A stretch of DNA of 9,926 nucleotides from Chloroflexota bacterium (GTDB lineage: Bacteria; Chloroflexota; Dehalococcoidia; Lucifugimonadales; Lucifugimonadaceae): the NCBI GenBank assembly GCA_016189845.1, contig JACPRT010000222.1:1-9926 (forward strand), written 5' to 3'. The first letter of the stretch is position 1. The number at the start of each line of letters is the position of its first letter. This document shows positions 1-5,964 of this stretch, one piece after another. A program made the position numbers and the translations under genes. The notes beneath the pieces are model-generated. The model did not search any database. It had not been told where the DNA came from and saw only the letters and a program-made list of their open reading frames with translations.

Positions 1-1380
1 GATCACGAGCGCCGAATGCGGCGGGATCAGGCCTCCCCCCATCGCCAGGTCGGACAGCAGCAGCGAGTGATTCACGATGATGAGGTCGGCGGCCTGGGCT
101 TCGGTGCGGGCACGCCTCAGGAAGCACGGCCCTTCGGGCGCGGGGCAACCCGCCGCCCCCTGCGACGAAATCCTGGCGAATACGGCGTGGTCGCGCCGGT
201 CCAGCCCGAGCTCGCCGCGGTCACCCGTCGTCGTCGACTGGAGCCAGACCAGGCACTTGCCGAGCACCCTGGCGCTTTCGGTGTCGGCCTGCTCCTGCGT
301 CTGGGCGTGCGCCCACCTGCGATAACAGAGGTAGTTCGATCGACCCTTGAGTTGGGCGGCCCGCAGCTTGTCGCCATCGATCCCGAGAGCGGCCAGAACT
401 GCTCTGACCGCCGGTATGTCCTTGTCCAGCAGCTGTTGCTGTAGATTGATCGTATTGGTCGATATCACCACTGCACCTTTGCCGGCCAGCGCGTACAGCG
501 CGGCGGGGACCAGGTAGGCCAGCGACTTTCCAACGCCGGTGCCAGCCTCGACGATCAGGTGGTCGCCCTGGTCGATGGCGTGCGCCACCGCCTCAGCCAT
601 GGCCACCTGCTGCGGCCGCTGCTCGTAGCCGGGCATGAATCTGGCCAGGTGGCCGCCGGGCTCGAAAATGCTCTTCACCGACTCGAGGCCCGCGGGCGAC
701 ACCCAGTCCAGGTTCCTGGACGCCTTCTGGGGCCGGGCCCGCTGCGCGAGGGCGCGCTCGTCGACGCCTGACGGGCCAACGGTGCTCCGTCGCTCGTCGA
801 TGGACCTGCCCTCCAGGACCCAGCTCGCCAGGGCGGCGACCCCCCAGCCCTGCGACGGACCCAGCTTCACGAGCCGAGCGAGCACCCCGCTATCCAGCTC
901 CTTCAGGAATTCGCAGAGTTCAGAAAATACGACCTGAGTGGCCAGGGCGTCGGAGAGGGCGCGATGTGGGTTGTCGTGGATAGCCTTGAACCTGCCGGCC
1001 AGCGCCGCCAGCCCGTACTCGGGACCGCGGGGAAGCACCACGCTCGCGAGCTCGTAGGTGTCGTAGACCGTTCCGGTCGGCCGCAGCCCGTGCGAGCGCA
1101 GGAACGCGAGGTCGAAGGCCACGCGGTGGCCGACGATCGGATACTCCCCCAGGAAGCTGACGAACCCGGGCGCAACATCACCGAACTGGGGAGCGACGTC
1201 CAGTTCAGCCTGACGGATATTCGTCAGGTTGACGATCGTCTCGTCCAGCTTCAGGTTCGGGTTCACCAGGCTGGTGAACGTCGCGATCTGCTCTCGGCCT
1301 CGGAACTTGACGGCGCCGATCTCGATGATGCGGTCGCGTTCTGCGTCGAGCCCAGAAGTCTCGAGGTCGATTGCGACCAT
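1..1380 (-). CDS. dinG: DnaQ-like exonuclease fused to DinG-family helicase (C-terminus beyond window)
   Basis: The 460 visible residues encode a two-domain DNA repair protein. The N-terminus is a DEDDh 3'-5' exonuclease of the DnaQ epsilon type: DLETSGLD gives D5 and E7, HRVAFD gives D90, and HRALSD gives H139 and D144. A linker of about 60 residues leads into a superfamily 2 helicase of the XPD/DinG family, with Walker A AGTGVGKS (residues 279-286), STNTINLQQQ (motif Ia) and VNHSLLL (436-442). The window ends at ALVI, exactly where the family's DEAH box should follow, so the remaining helicase motifs are outside. Cysteines 352, 376, 412 and 419 lie in the region that carries the iron-sulphur cluster in E. 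coli DinG, but the spacing is not the standard four-cysteine set. The start is uncertain. ATG at 1380 is used here; an in-frame TTG at 1437 overlaps the upstream panE-like stop (TTGA) and would add 19 residues. Families of this architecture are known in Firmicutes and Chloroflexota. The gene is last but not necessarily terminal in the minus-strand operon. Confidence 0.93.
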   Translation of the reverse strand, partial: MVAIDLETSGLDAERDRIIEIGAVKFRGREQIATFTSLVNPNLKLDETIVNLTNIRQAELDVAPQFGDVAPGFVSFLGEYPIVGHRVAFDLAFLRSHGLRPTGTVYDTYELASVVLPRGPEYGLAALAGRFKAIHDNPHRALSDALATQVVFSELCEFLKELDSGVLARLVKLGPSQGWGVAALASWVLEGRSIDERRSTVGPSGVDERALAQRARPQKASRNLDWVSPAGLESVKSIFEPGGHLARFMPGYEQRPQQVAMAEAVAHAIDQGDHLIVEAGTGVGKSLAYLVPAALYALAGKGAVVISTNTINLQQQLLDKDIPAVRAVLAALGIDGDKLRAAQLKGRSNYLCYRRWAHAQTQEQADTESARVLGKCLVWLQSTTTGDRGELGLDRRDHAVFARISSQGAAGCPAPEGPCFLRRARTEAQAADLIIVNHSLLLSDLAMGGGLIPPHSALVI

Positions 1381-1433
1381 TACCTGGTCTTCCAGGCGGG
1401 CCGAATGGAGTACGCGGTCGAGTGCGAACTGGG

Positions 1434-2516
1434 TCAATAACCTGCTCGTTGTAGCACGATGTCGATGTTGGCAAGACCCGGCTTGACCATGCCTGCATCG
1501 ATCTGATAAAGCATGTCCACGACGGCGGCGGACACGGGGGTGGGGACGCCGGCTTCCCGCCCCTTGGCGACGACGAGCCCGTTCATGAAATCGATCTCCG
1601 ACCGCCGTCCCTTGGCGACGTCCTGCGCCATCGACGCCCGCCAGTTGCGGCCGGCGCCGTCCTTCGGCGTCAGCATCGCGCTAAGCTCTTCATACACGTC
1701 ACCCCGGTCAGCTTGCGCCCACTTCTCCGCTTCGACCCCGCCGAATTTCGGGACCTTGTATCCGAGCTTGAGCCCGACCCTGGCCGATTCGGCGGCAAGC
1801 TGGATCGTGATCTGCCTTCCCCGCGGCGTCGCAGCGATCTCGAGCGTCCCCATGCCGGACATGGCCTGCACCGGGTTGCCCATCGAGTTCTGGCACAGCT
1901 TCGCCCACCGCTCGCCCCAGATGTTGCCGGTTGGCTGGGCGGAATCGATGACTGAAAGCATTTCTGCGAGCCCGGTGACGCGGGGGGTGATCCGGCCATC
2001 GTGCTCGCCGGCACGGAACACGAAGTATCCGGTGGAACTGCCCTTCTCCACGCCGCGCTCGACCTTGCCAGGCTCCCAGACCGCGACCGATATGCGGGAC
2101 ATGACGAGGGCCACCGCACGGTCAGGTCCGACGATGGCGGCGATGGTCGGGTCGTTCCAGCAGTTCTGCGCGGCGACCGCGTAGCCATCGGGTTTCAGGA
2201 ACCTGGCTGCGAACCGGGTGCTCCATGCTGTGTCGTACGACTTCATGGCGATGAATACGATATCGAAGTCGGCATTCAGCGCCTGGGCTTCGTAGAGATG
2301 GACCGCCCTGGGATGGGCGACGAACGGTTCGTGCGGGCCCCTGACTTCTATCCCGTTCTTTCTGATTGCCTCGACCTGTTCGGGCCACATGTCGACCAGT
2401 GTGACGTCGTGGCCCGCCCGGGCGAGGAATCCGCCGAGGTAGCTGCCGATGGCGCCGGCGCCCATGAACAGCAGCCGCCGGGGAGGGAGCGTTTTGCCGG
2501 TAGCAGGAAGCGTCAC
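1434..2516 (-). CDS. PanE/ApbA-family 2-dehydropantoate 2-reductase-like oxidoreductase
   Basis: This 360-residue protein belongs to the ketopantoate reductase family, whose founding member reduces 2-dehydropantoate to pantoate with NADPH in coenzyme A synthesis. The N-terminal Rossmann fold shows GAGAIG (residues 19-24), with VD (41-42) at the end of the second strand. K92 in MKSYDT, K206 and N210 in WAKLCQN, and E307 in RSEID match the catalytic and substrate-binding positions of E. coli PanE (K72, K176, N180, E256). The protein is about 60 residues longer than E. coli PanE, partly through a 13-residue leader and extra sequence around residues 250-290 before the C-terminal helical domain. 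Many members of this family act on other 2-oxo acids, so the pantothenate role is not certain and no symbol is given. Translation starts at a GTG whose last two bases form the stop of the MOSC gene upstream (GTGA). The stop overlaps a possible TTG start of the dinG-like gene. It is probably co-transcribed with both. Confidence 0.88.
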   Translation of the reverse strand: MTLPATGKTLPPRRLLFMGAGAIGSYLGGFLARAGHDVTLVDMWPEQVEAIRKNGIEVRGPHEPFVAHPRAVHLYEAQALNADFDIVFIAMKSYDTAWSTRFAARFLKPDGYAVAAQNCWNDPTIAAIVGPDRAVALVMSRISVAVWEPGKVERGVEKGSSTGYFVFRAGEHDGRITPRVTGLAEMLSVIDSAQPTGNIWGERWAKLCQNSMGNPVQAMSGMGTLEIAATPRGRQITIQLAAESARVGLKLGYKVPKFGGVEAEKWAQADRGDVYEELSAMLTPKDGAGRNWRASMAQDVAKGRRSEIDFMNGLVVAKGREAGVPTPVSAAVVDMLYQIDAGMVKPGLANIDIVLQRAGY

Positions 2517-3022
2517 GCCGATATCCCCCTCTTCACGATCTCCGCGCGGTCGCCGGCCTTGACGAAGCCCACGTAGAGGACTTTGCCGACGATGCCTCGC
2601 TTGCCCTGCAGGAACTTGACCATGTCGGGGTGATGCACCGCGAGCGTCGAGCAGGGGTTGTTCTGACTTGTCACCAGCACCATCACGGTCGGCCCTAGCT
2701 TGATGAGATCCCCTGCTTCGAGGTCAGACAACTCGCCCAGCCCTTCGAGAAGGAAGTTTTCGCCGAAGGCGCCAGGCTCGAGCTCGATTTGCAGGGTCTC
2801 GCCGACGTTGTCCATGACCTCTTTGGCCACGATGCTGATCGACCTCGTATTTGGTTCCGGCTCCCCGCTTTTCTTGTGCTTGTTGATGGGCCCGGCATGG
2901 AAATCGTCACGGACGCCGTGGATGTAGACCTCCACCTCACCCTGCCGGTGCTTGGGGACTCCCGGATCGGGGCTCAGGCATGTCGCCACGACCCTTCCCA
3001 CACGTGCGTTCTTGAGTGTCAC
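2513..3022 (-). CDS. MOSC domain-containing protein
   Basis: This is a 169-residue stand-alone MOSC (molybdenum cofactor sulphurase C-terminal) domain. Visible family features are the DFHAG segment (residues 40-44), the PGAFGEN turn (83-89) followed by LLEGL, a GDLIKLG strand (104-110) and the single cysteine C124 in NNPCS, which matches the conserved MOSC cysteine proposed to carry sulphur. C15 is the only other cysteine. MOSC proteins handle sulphur or molybdenum cofactor, and stand-alone copies such as YiiM/YuaD reduce N-hydroxylated compounds or remain unassigned. The exact substrate here cannot be told from sequence. The start is GTG at 3022: AGGAGG lies six bases upstream, whereas a competing GTG at 3026 would leave a spacing of only two. 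The stop overlaps the next start in GTGA, so coupling to the PanE-like gene is likely. The strong Shine-Dalgarno sequence sits just after the decayed enolase remnant. Confidence 0.88.
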   Translation of the reverse strand: MTLKNARVGRVVATCLSPDPGVPKHRQGEVEVYIHGVRDDFHAGPINKHKKSGEPEPNTRSISIVAKEVMDNVGETLQIELEPGAFGENFLLEGLGELSDLEAGDLIKLGPTVMVLVTSQNNPCSTLAVHHPDMVKFLQGKRGIVGKVLYVGFVKAGDRAEIVKRGISA

Positions 3023-3043
3023 TCACGCCCTCCTCGGCGCGCC

Positions 3044-3091
3044 TTACGGGGCTGAGTCTACCTTGATCGTTTCGATCCGGGTAATCTTCAC
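3044..3091 (-). pseudogene. 15-codon remnant of a second enolase-superfamily gene
   Basis: A GTG overlapping the stop of the upstream enolase-like gene (GTGA) opens a frame reading VKITRIETIKVDSAP and then TAA. The first 11 residues nearly repeat the start of the neighbouring gene (MKITKIETIRV). This is the usual opening beta strand of mandelate racemase-type enolase-superfamily proteins. Nothing enolase-like follows in any frame before the MOSC gene 20 bases downstream. The simplest reading is that a tandem paralogue was deleted except for its first codons. It could instead be a short coupling peptide that lets ribosomes reach the MOSC start, or an assembly artefact. The homology is clear by eye but short. 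Confidence 0.6.
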
Positions 3092-3864
3092 GCCCGCTTC
3101 CTCGCGCCCCTGAGAGCCGGCTTCCGTGGCGTGGCCTCGTACGCCGACGTCTTCGGGATCACCGTGCCCTGCAGGCGGCGGGCGTGCTCCTCGTCCACTT
3201 CCTGCTGCATCTCCCGCGAGCGTTGCGGCGAATCGCCCCAGGCGTCGATAAAGCTCTCGCCCGGGGTCGCGCAGGGCAGGTTCCATTTTCCGTGGCCGTC
3301 GTTGGCGATCTGGACGTCCATCCCCACGGCATCGCGCACGTCGCGGATTGGCTTGAGGGCGCGGTCCAGGTCCTTCGGCGCCAGGAACTGGCCGTCGGAT
3401 ATGAGGGCGAGCGGTATGGTGGGCCCCATCTTCATTGCCGCGATGCCCTCGTCCCGAAGCTCCCTCGCGAGGTCGCCGCACCCTTCGTAGGGCGCGCCCG
3501 TCGCGTACACGCGGATCTTCTTACGGACTGCCCCGCCGAGAAGTTCGTAGACCGGGAGCCCGGCGTCCTGCCCCTTGATGTCCCAGAGTGCCATGTCGAT
3601 CGCCGAGATCGCCCGCATCTCCGCGCCGCCAAAGCCCGCGTGGTCGGAGAGGGCGAACATGTCCGCCCAGTGCCGCTCGACCGCGCGTGGATCGCGCCCT
3701 ATGAGAATCGGGCCGAAGTGGTCGTGGATGGCGGCCTGGACGGTGGTCGCCGCGTACCAGGTTTCGCCTAGCCCGACGACTCCCTTCTTGTCGGTGTAGA
3801 TCTGTACCCAGATGACACGCGGGAACTCTTCGACACGGATCGTTTCGATCTTCGTGATTTTCAA
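3088..3864 (-). CDS. Truncated or chimeric mandelate racemase/muconate lactonizing enzyme-family protein
   Basis: The 258-residue product starts like an enolase-superfamily acid-sugar dehydratase or racemase. Residues 1-115 form the alpha+beta capping domain, with GLGETWYA (32-39) and AISAIDMALWDIKGQ (86-100). The barrel begins with KIRVYATG, then AMKM (the second-strand lysine region) and DVQIANDGHGKWNLP, which holds the first metal-ligand aspartate. After LP, near residue 199, family similarity stops. The last 60 residues are a charged tail with no barrel strands, lacking the second and third metal-ligand glutamates and the late-strand catalytic base. Full family members have about 370-400 residues. 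The frame stays open across the junction, so this is an in-frame chimera rather than a simple frameshift. It is unlikely to be catalytically active. The start is TTG at 3864, supported by GGAGG seven bases upstream, a TATAAT box at 3888-3893 and the strong MKITKIETI match. The tail's origin was not recognised. Confidence 0.75.
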   Translation of the reverse strand: MKITKIETIRVEEFPRVIWVQIYTDKKGVVGLGETWYAATTVQAAIHDHFGPILIGRDPRAVERHWADMFALSDHAGFGGAEMRAISAIDMALWDIKGQDAGLPVYELLGGAVRKKIRVYATGAPYEGCGDLARELRDEGIAAMKMGPTIPLALISDGQFLAPKDLDRALKPIRDVRDAVGMDVQIANDGHGKWNLPCATPGESFIDAWGDSPQRSREMQQEVDEEHARRLQGTVIPKTSAYEATPRKPALRGARKRA

Positions 3865-3887
3865 ACTTGTTCCTCCGGAGACCGGCG

Positions 3888-3893
3888 ATTATA
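3888..3893 (-). promoter_or_regulatory. -10 box for the minus-strand enolase-MOSC-panE-dinG operon
   Basis: On the minus strand the hexamer is a perfect TATAAT. It lies 24 bases before the TTG start, so the transcript would begin around 3881 and carry a very short leader containing the GGAGG site. The -35 side is weak: TTGTAC occurs, but at 15-base spacing. This is the best sigma-70-like -10 in the window. Confidence 0.5.
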
Positions 3894-3900
3894 CGGATCA

Positions 3901-3941
3901 GGTCGCATGTACAATCGACCGCCGGCTGGCAATTCGGCCAG
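3901..3941 (+). promoter_or_regulatory. -10 box and inverted repeats upstream of the dehydrogenase gene
   Basis: TACAAT at 3910-3915 matches the -10 consensus at five of six positions and would give a leader of about 40 bases for the plus-strand dehydrogenase gene; no good -35 is seen. It lies inside the inverted repeat GGTCG-N10-CGACC (3901-3920). A second inverted repeat, CTGGC-N6-GCCAG, spans 3926-3941 near the expected transcript start. The two divergent -10 boxes are only 16 bases apart, so one regulator bound here could control both directions. The repeats are short, and their role is inferred. Confidence 0.35.
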
Positions 3942-3961
3942 ATAAGAAAACGGAGTCCTGA

Positions 3962-5011
3962 ATGAGAGCTGTTCAACTCGTCGCGCCGAAGACGTTCGAA
4001 TGGGTGGAGGTCGAGCAGCCAAAACCCGCCGATGGCGAATGCCTGATCAGGATCGATCAGGTATCGGTCTGCGGCAGCGACATCTACCTGGAGTGGGCTC
4101 CCGACCTGGGCGAGGAACACTACCCCCTCACGCCGGGATCGCCGAATCACGAGTGCGCCGGGGTCGTGGTGGAAAGCCGCGCCCCCTCGATCAAGGAAGG
4201 CCAGCGGGTCATCGTGATCCCGCGTAAGACCGCAGGACTGGCCGAATACACGGTCCAGAGCCCCGACCGGATCATCTCGTTACCCGATTGGGGGGGACTC
4301 GACGAGTGGGTCATGTGCCAGCACTCGGGCACGGTGCTGTACTCCGCCAAGCACTGGGGCAACCCGATGGGCAAGCGGATCGCCGTCCTCGGCCAGGGTG
4401 GCATTGGCCTGTCGTTCACGATGATCGCCGAGAAGCAGGGCGCGCTCCAGGTGATCGGGCTCGACCTGGAGGACTACCGGCTCAGGAAGTCATTGGAGCT
4501 CGGCGCTACCCACACGATCAACCCGAAGCGTGAAAACCTGGAAGAGGCCCTGCAGGAGATCACGAAGGGCGAAGGCGTCGATTTCTTCGTCGACGCCTCC
4601 GCTGACCCGAACGGGCTGGACACCTGCGTCAAGATGGTGAAGCGCATGGGAACCGTGATCGGTTTCAGCCTGATCACGCCCGAGACCGCGCCGATCAGCC
4701 ACCGGGTGTGGATGGGCAAGCAGGTGAAGGTGATTCCAACTGTCGTCGCGGCCGGGCCGACGCCCGTCCAGGAGATCCGTGAGATCGTCGCCCTGCGCGA
4801 CCGCGGCTGGATCGACCCGGGCAAGCTGAAGACGCACAACTCCACGTGGTCCGAGGTGTCGAAGGCCTACCAGATGTACGCCGACCACGCGGACGGCGTG
4901 ATCAAGGTGGCGATGGCAGTCGATGCGAAGACGGCCGGCAAGGCGGTACGAAAGGTTGCGTCCGTCGAGGACGCGAAACCGGTGGCGGCGGCCAGGACCA
5001 CCCGCCGTTAG
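3962..5011 (+). CDS. Zinc-type MDR alcohol/polyol dehydrogenase family protein
   Basis: This 349-residue protein is a medium-chain dehydrogenase/reductase. The GroES-like catalytic domain carries C37 in VCGSD and H63-E64 in NHECAG, the usual catalytic-zinc ligands. C119 in VMCQHSG is near the expected position of a further ligand. The four-cysteine structural-zinc lobe is absent: the chain runs directly from VIVIPRKTAG to LAEYT. The Rossmann domain shows GQGGIG (144-149) and an acidic residue, D168 in GLDLED, at the end of the second strand, which favours NAD over NADP. The last 30 residues form a basic, alanine-rich tail beyond the usual fold. GGAG lies seven bases before the ATG. The substrate is unknown; sorbitol-, threonine- or sugar-acid-type alcohols are all possible. 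The divergent enolase-superfamily gene suggests a sugar-acid catabolic setting, but that gene is now truncated. Confidence 0.88.
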   Translation: MRAVQLVAPKTFEWVEVEQPKPADGECLIRIDQVSVCGSDIYLEWAPDLGEEHYPLTPGSPNHECAGVVVESRAPSIKEGQRVIVIPRKTAGLAEYTVQSPDRIISLPDWGGLDEWVMCQHSGTVLYSAKHWGNPMGKRIAVLGQGGIGLSFTMIAEKQGALQVIGLDLEDYRLRKSLELGATHTINPKRENLEEALQEITKGEGVDFFVDASADPNGLDTCVKMVKRMGTVIGFSLITPETAPISHRVWMGKQVKVIPTVVAAGPTPVQEIREIVALRDRGWIDPGKLKTHNSTWSEVSKAYQMYADHADGVIKVAMAVDAKTAGKAVRKVASVEDAKPVAAARTTRR

Positions 5012-5094
5012 GTAGCCGGGCAGGCCATGGCCAGCGGTGGCCACCGGTAGCGGACAGTGGTAGCAGCGGCACGGTAGCCGTGGCGTGGCATAAT
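5011..5094 (+). promoter_or_regulatory. GGTAGC repeats and a possible -10 box upstream of the peroxiredoxin gene
   Basis: The 151-base gap between the dehydrogenase and peroxiredoxin genes holds four copies of GGTAGC, at 5011, 5046, 5059 and 5073; the last three are spaced 13 and 14 bases apart. A perfect 12-base palindrome, CGGTGGCCACCG, lies at 5035-5046. CATAAT at 5089-5094 is a five-of-six -10 match, without a recognisable -35, and would give a leader of about 60 bases. The layout could be activator sites upstream of a promoter, but the repeats are short and GC-rich. No T-tract terminator is seen after the dehydrogenase gene. Confidence 0.25.
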
Positions 5095-5162
5095 CAGCCG
5101 CGGAAGCCAAGTCAGATCCGCCACGAATTCTAGCCAGGCAAACCCTGCGGGAGGAACCGATC

Positions 5163-5636
5163 ATGCCGGTCAAGGTTGGAGAAAAGGCGCCCGAGTTCAA
5201 GCTTCCCGACATCGACAAGACCTTGCGCGGGCCAGGTGACTACCGGGGCCAAAACGTGATACTCGCGTTCTTCCCGGCCGTCTATTCCGGCGTCTGCGAC
5301 AAGGAAATGTGCTCTTTCCGGGACTCGCTGACCGAGCTTAACCAGGCCAATGCCCAGGTCCTTGCAGTCACCGTCGATGGCATGCACCCGAACAAGAGGT
5401 TCGCCACCGAGTACAAGCTGAACTTCCCCGTGCTGAGCGATTACAAGAAGGAAGTCATAAAGAAGTACGGGATCGAATGGCCCAACTTCGCCGGCCTGGA
5501 AGGTTTCACGGTCGCGACCCGTTCGGTCTTCGTGCTCGACAAGGGTGGAGTCGTGCGTTACGCATGGGTCACTGACGCGCAAGGCAAAGAGCCCAACTAC
5601 GACGAGGTCAAAAAGGCCGCCGCTGCGTTGAAGTAG
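5163..5636 (+). CDS. Peroxiredoxin of the BCP/AhpC-TSA type
   Basis: This 157-residue protein has a thioredoxin-fold peroxidase sequence and should reduce hydrogen peroxide and organic hydroperoxides in the cytoplasm with electrons from a thioredoxin-like donor. The active-site stretch FFPAVYSGVC (residues 36-45) fits the PxxxT/SxxC peroxiredoxin motif, with serine replacing the more common threonine. The peroxidatic cysteine is C45. A second cysteine at C50 (CDKEMC, followed by SFRD) has the same C45/C50 spacing as E. coli BCP, which suggests an atypical two-Cys enzyme with an intramolecular disulphide. ATRSVFVLD and VRYAW are the expected late strands, and the length is normal for the family. 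GGAGG lies eight bases before the ATG. The gene stands alone between the dehydrogenase gene and the toxin-antitoxin pair, and no stress-regulator site was recognised. Confidence 0.93.
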   Translation: MPVKVGEKAPEFKLPDIDKTLRGPGDYRGQNVILAFFPAVYSGVCDKEMCSFRDSLTELNQANAQVLAVTVDGMHPNKRFATEYKLNFPVLSDYKKEVIKKYGIEWPNFAGLEGFTVATRSVFVLDKGGVVRYAWVTDAQGKEPNYDEVKKAAAALK

Positions 5637-5664
5637 CTCGCGGAACTACCGTCCTTCACCGGCA

Positions 5665-5683
5665 CGGTATACTTTTTATACCG
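5665..5683. promoter_or_regulatory. Inverted repeat upstream of brnTA, candidate BrnA operator
   Basis: CGGTATA, a five-base CTTTT spacer and TATACCG form a perfect 7-base inverted repeat in an AT-rich patch 20 bases before the brnT GTG. TATACT at 5668-5673 inside it matches the -10 consensus at five of six positions. BrnTA modules are known to be repressed by their own BrnA or BrnTA complex at inverted repeats in the promoter, so this is the natural operator candidate. As a hairpin it could also weakly terminate the peroxiredoxin transcript. Confidence 0.45.
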
Positions 5684-5703
5684 GCGTAGCATTCGGAGCC
5701 GCG

Positions 5704-5964
5704 GTGGAGTTCGAGTTCGACGCGAGAAAAAGCCAGGCCAACAAGGCCAAGCATGGCATCGATTTCGCCGAAGCCCAGGCCCTGTGGCTTGATGAACGTC
5801 GAATCGAGATCCCCGCTCGGACGCTGGATGAACCCAGGTTCGTCGCCATCGGCAAGATAGAAGGTCGTCACTGGTCCGTTGTGTTTACCTTGCGCGGGGA
5901 ACGAGTCAGGCTGATCTCTGCCCGTCGCTCACGTGACGAGGAAATCGCGATCTATGAAGGCTAG
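5704..5964 (+). CDS. brnT: BrnT family type II toxin (ribonuclease)
   Basis: The 86-residue product is a typical BrnT (DUF497) toxin, a RelE-fold ribonuclease that blocks growth by cleaving RNA. Family signatures appear in order: FEFDARKSQANKAKHG (residues 3-18), the FAEA helix, IEIPA, RFVAIG (45-50), VVFTLRG (59-65) and LISARRSRDEE (70-80) ending in Y84. The length matches the family norm. The start is GTG, with CGGAG five bases upstream. The toxin gene precedes its antitoxin gene, the usual BrnT-BrnA order, and overlaps it by 11 bases, so the two are co-translated. All conserved segments are present and no truncation is seen, so the toxin is probably functional. Confidence in the family is high; the growth effect is inferred from the family. 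Confidence 0.92.
   Translation: MEFEFDARKSQANKAKHGIDFAEAQALWLDERRIEIPARTLDEPRFVAIGKIEGRHWSVVFTLRGERVRLISARRSRDEEIAIYEG

Noticed and set aside
1513..2184. A 223-codon plus-strand open frame opposite the PanE-like gene
   Set aside because: It is the antisense shadow of a gene with clear Rossmann and catalytic motifs; its own sequence is low-complexity and matches no family pattern.
3184..3771. Plus-strand open frames opposite the enolase-like gene
   Set aside because: The minus strand carries the recognisable enolase-superfamily sequence, the Shine-Dalgarno site and the promoter; the plus-strand frames have none of these.
5035..5046. Perfect palindrome CGGTGGCCACCG as a transcription terminator for the dehydrogenase gene
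   Set aside because: There is no loop-forming spacer and no following T-tract, so it is not a convincing intrinsic terminator; it is mentioned only as part of the repeat-rich gap.
5933..5953. GTG at 5933 as the brnA start
   Set aside because: It would add seven residues from within brnT; the ATG at 5954 gives the family's usual MKA-EFD beginning.
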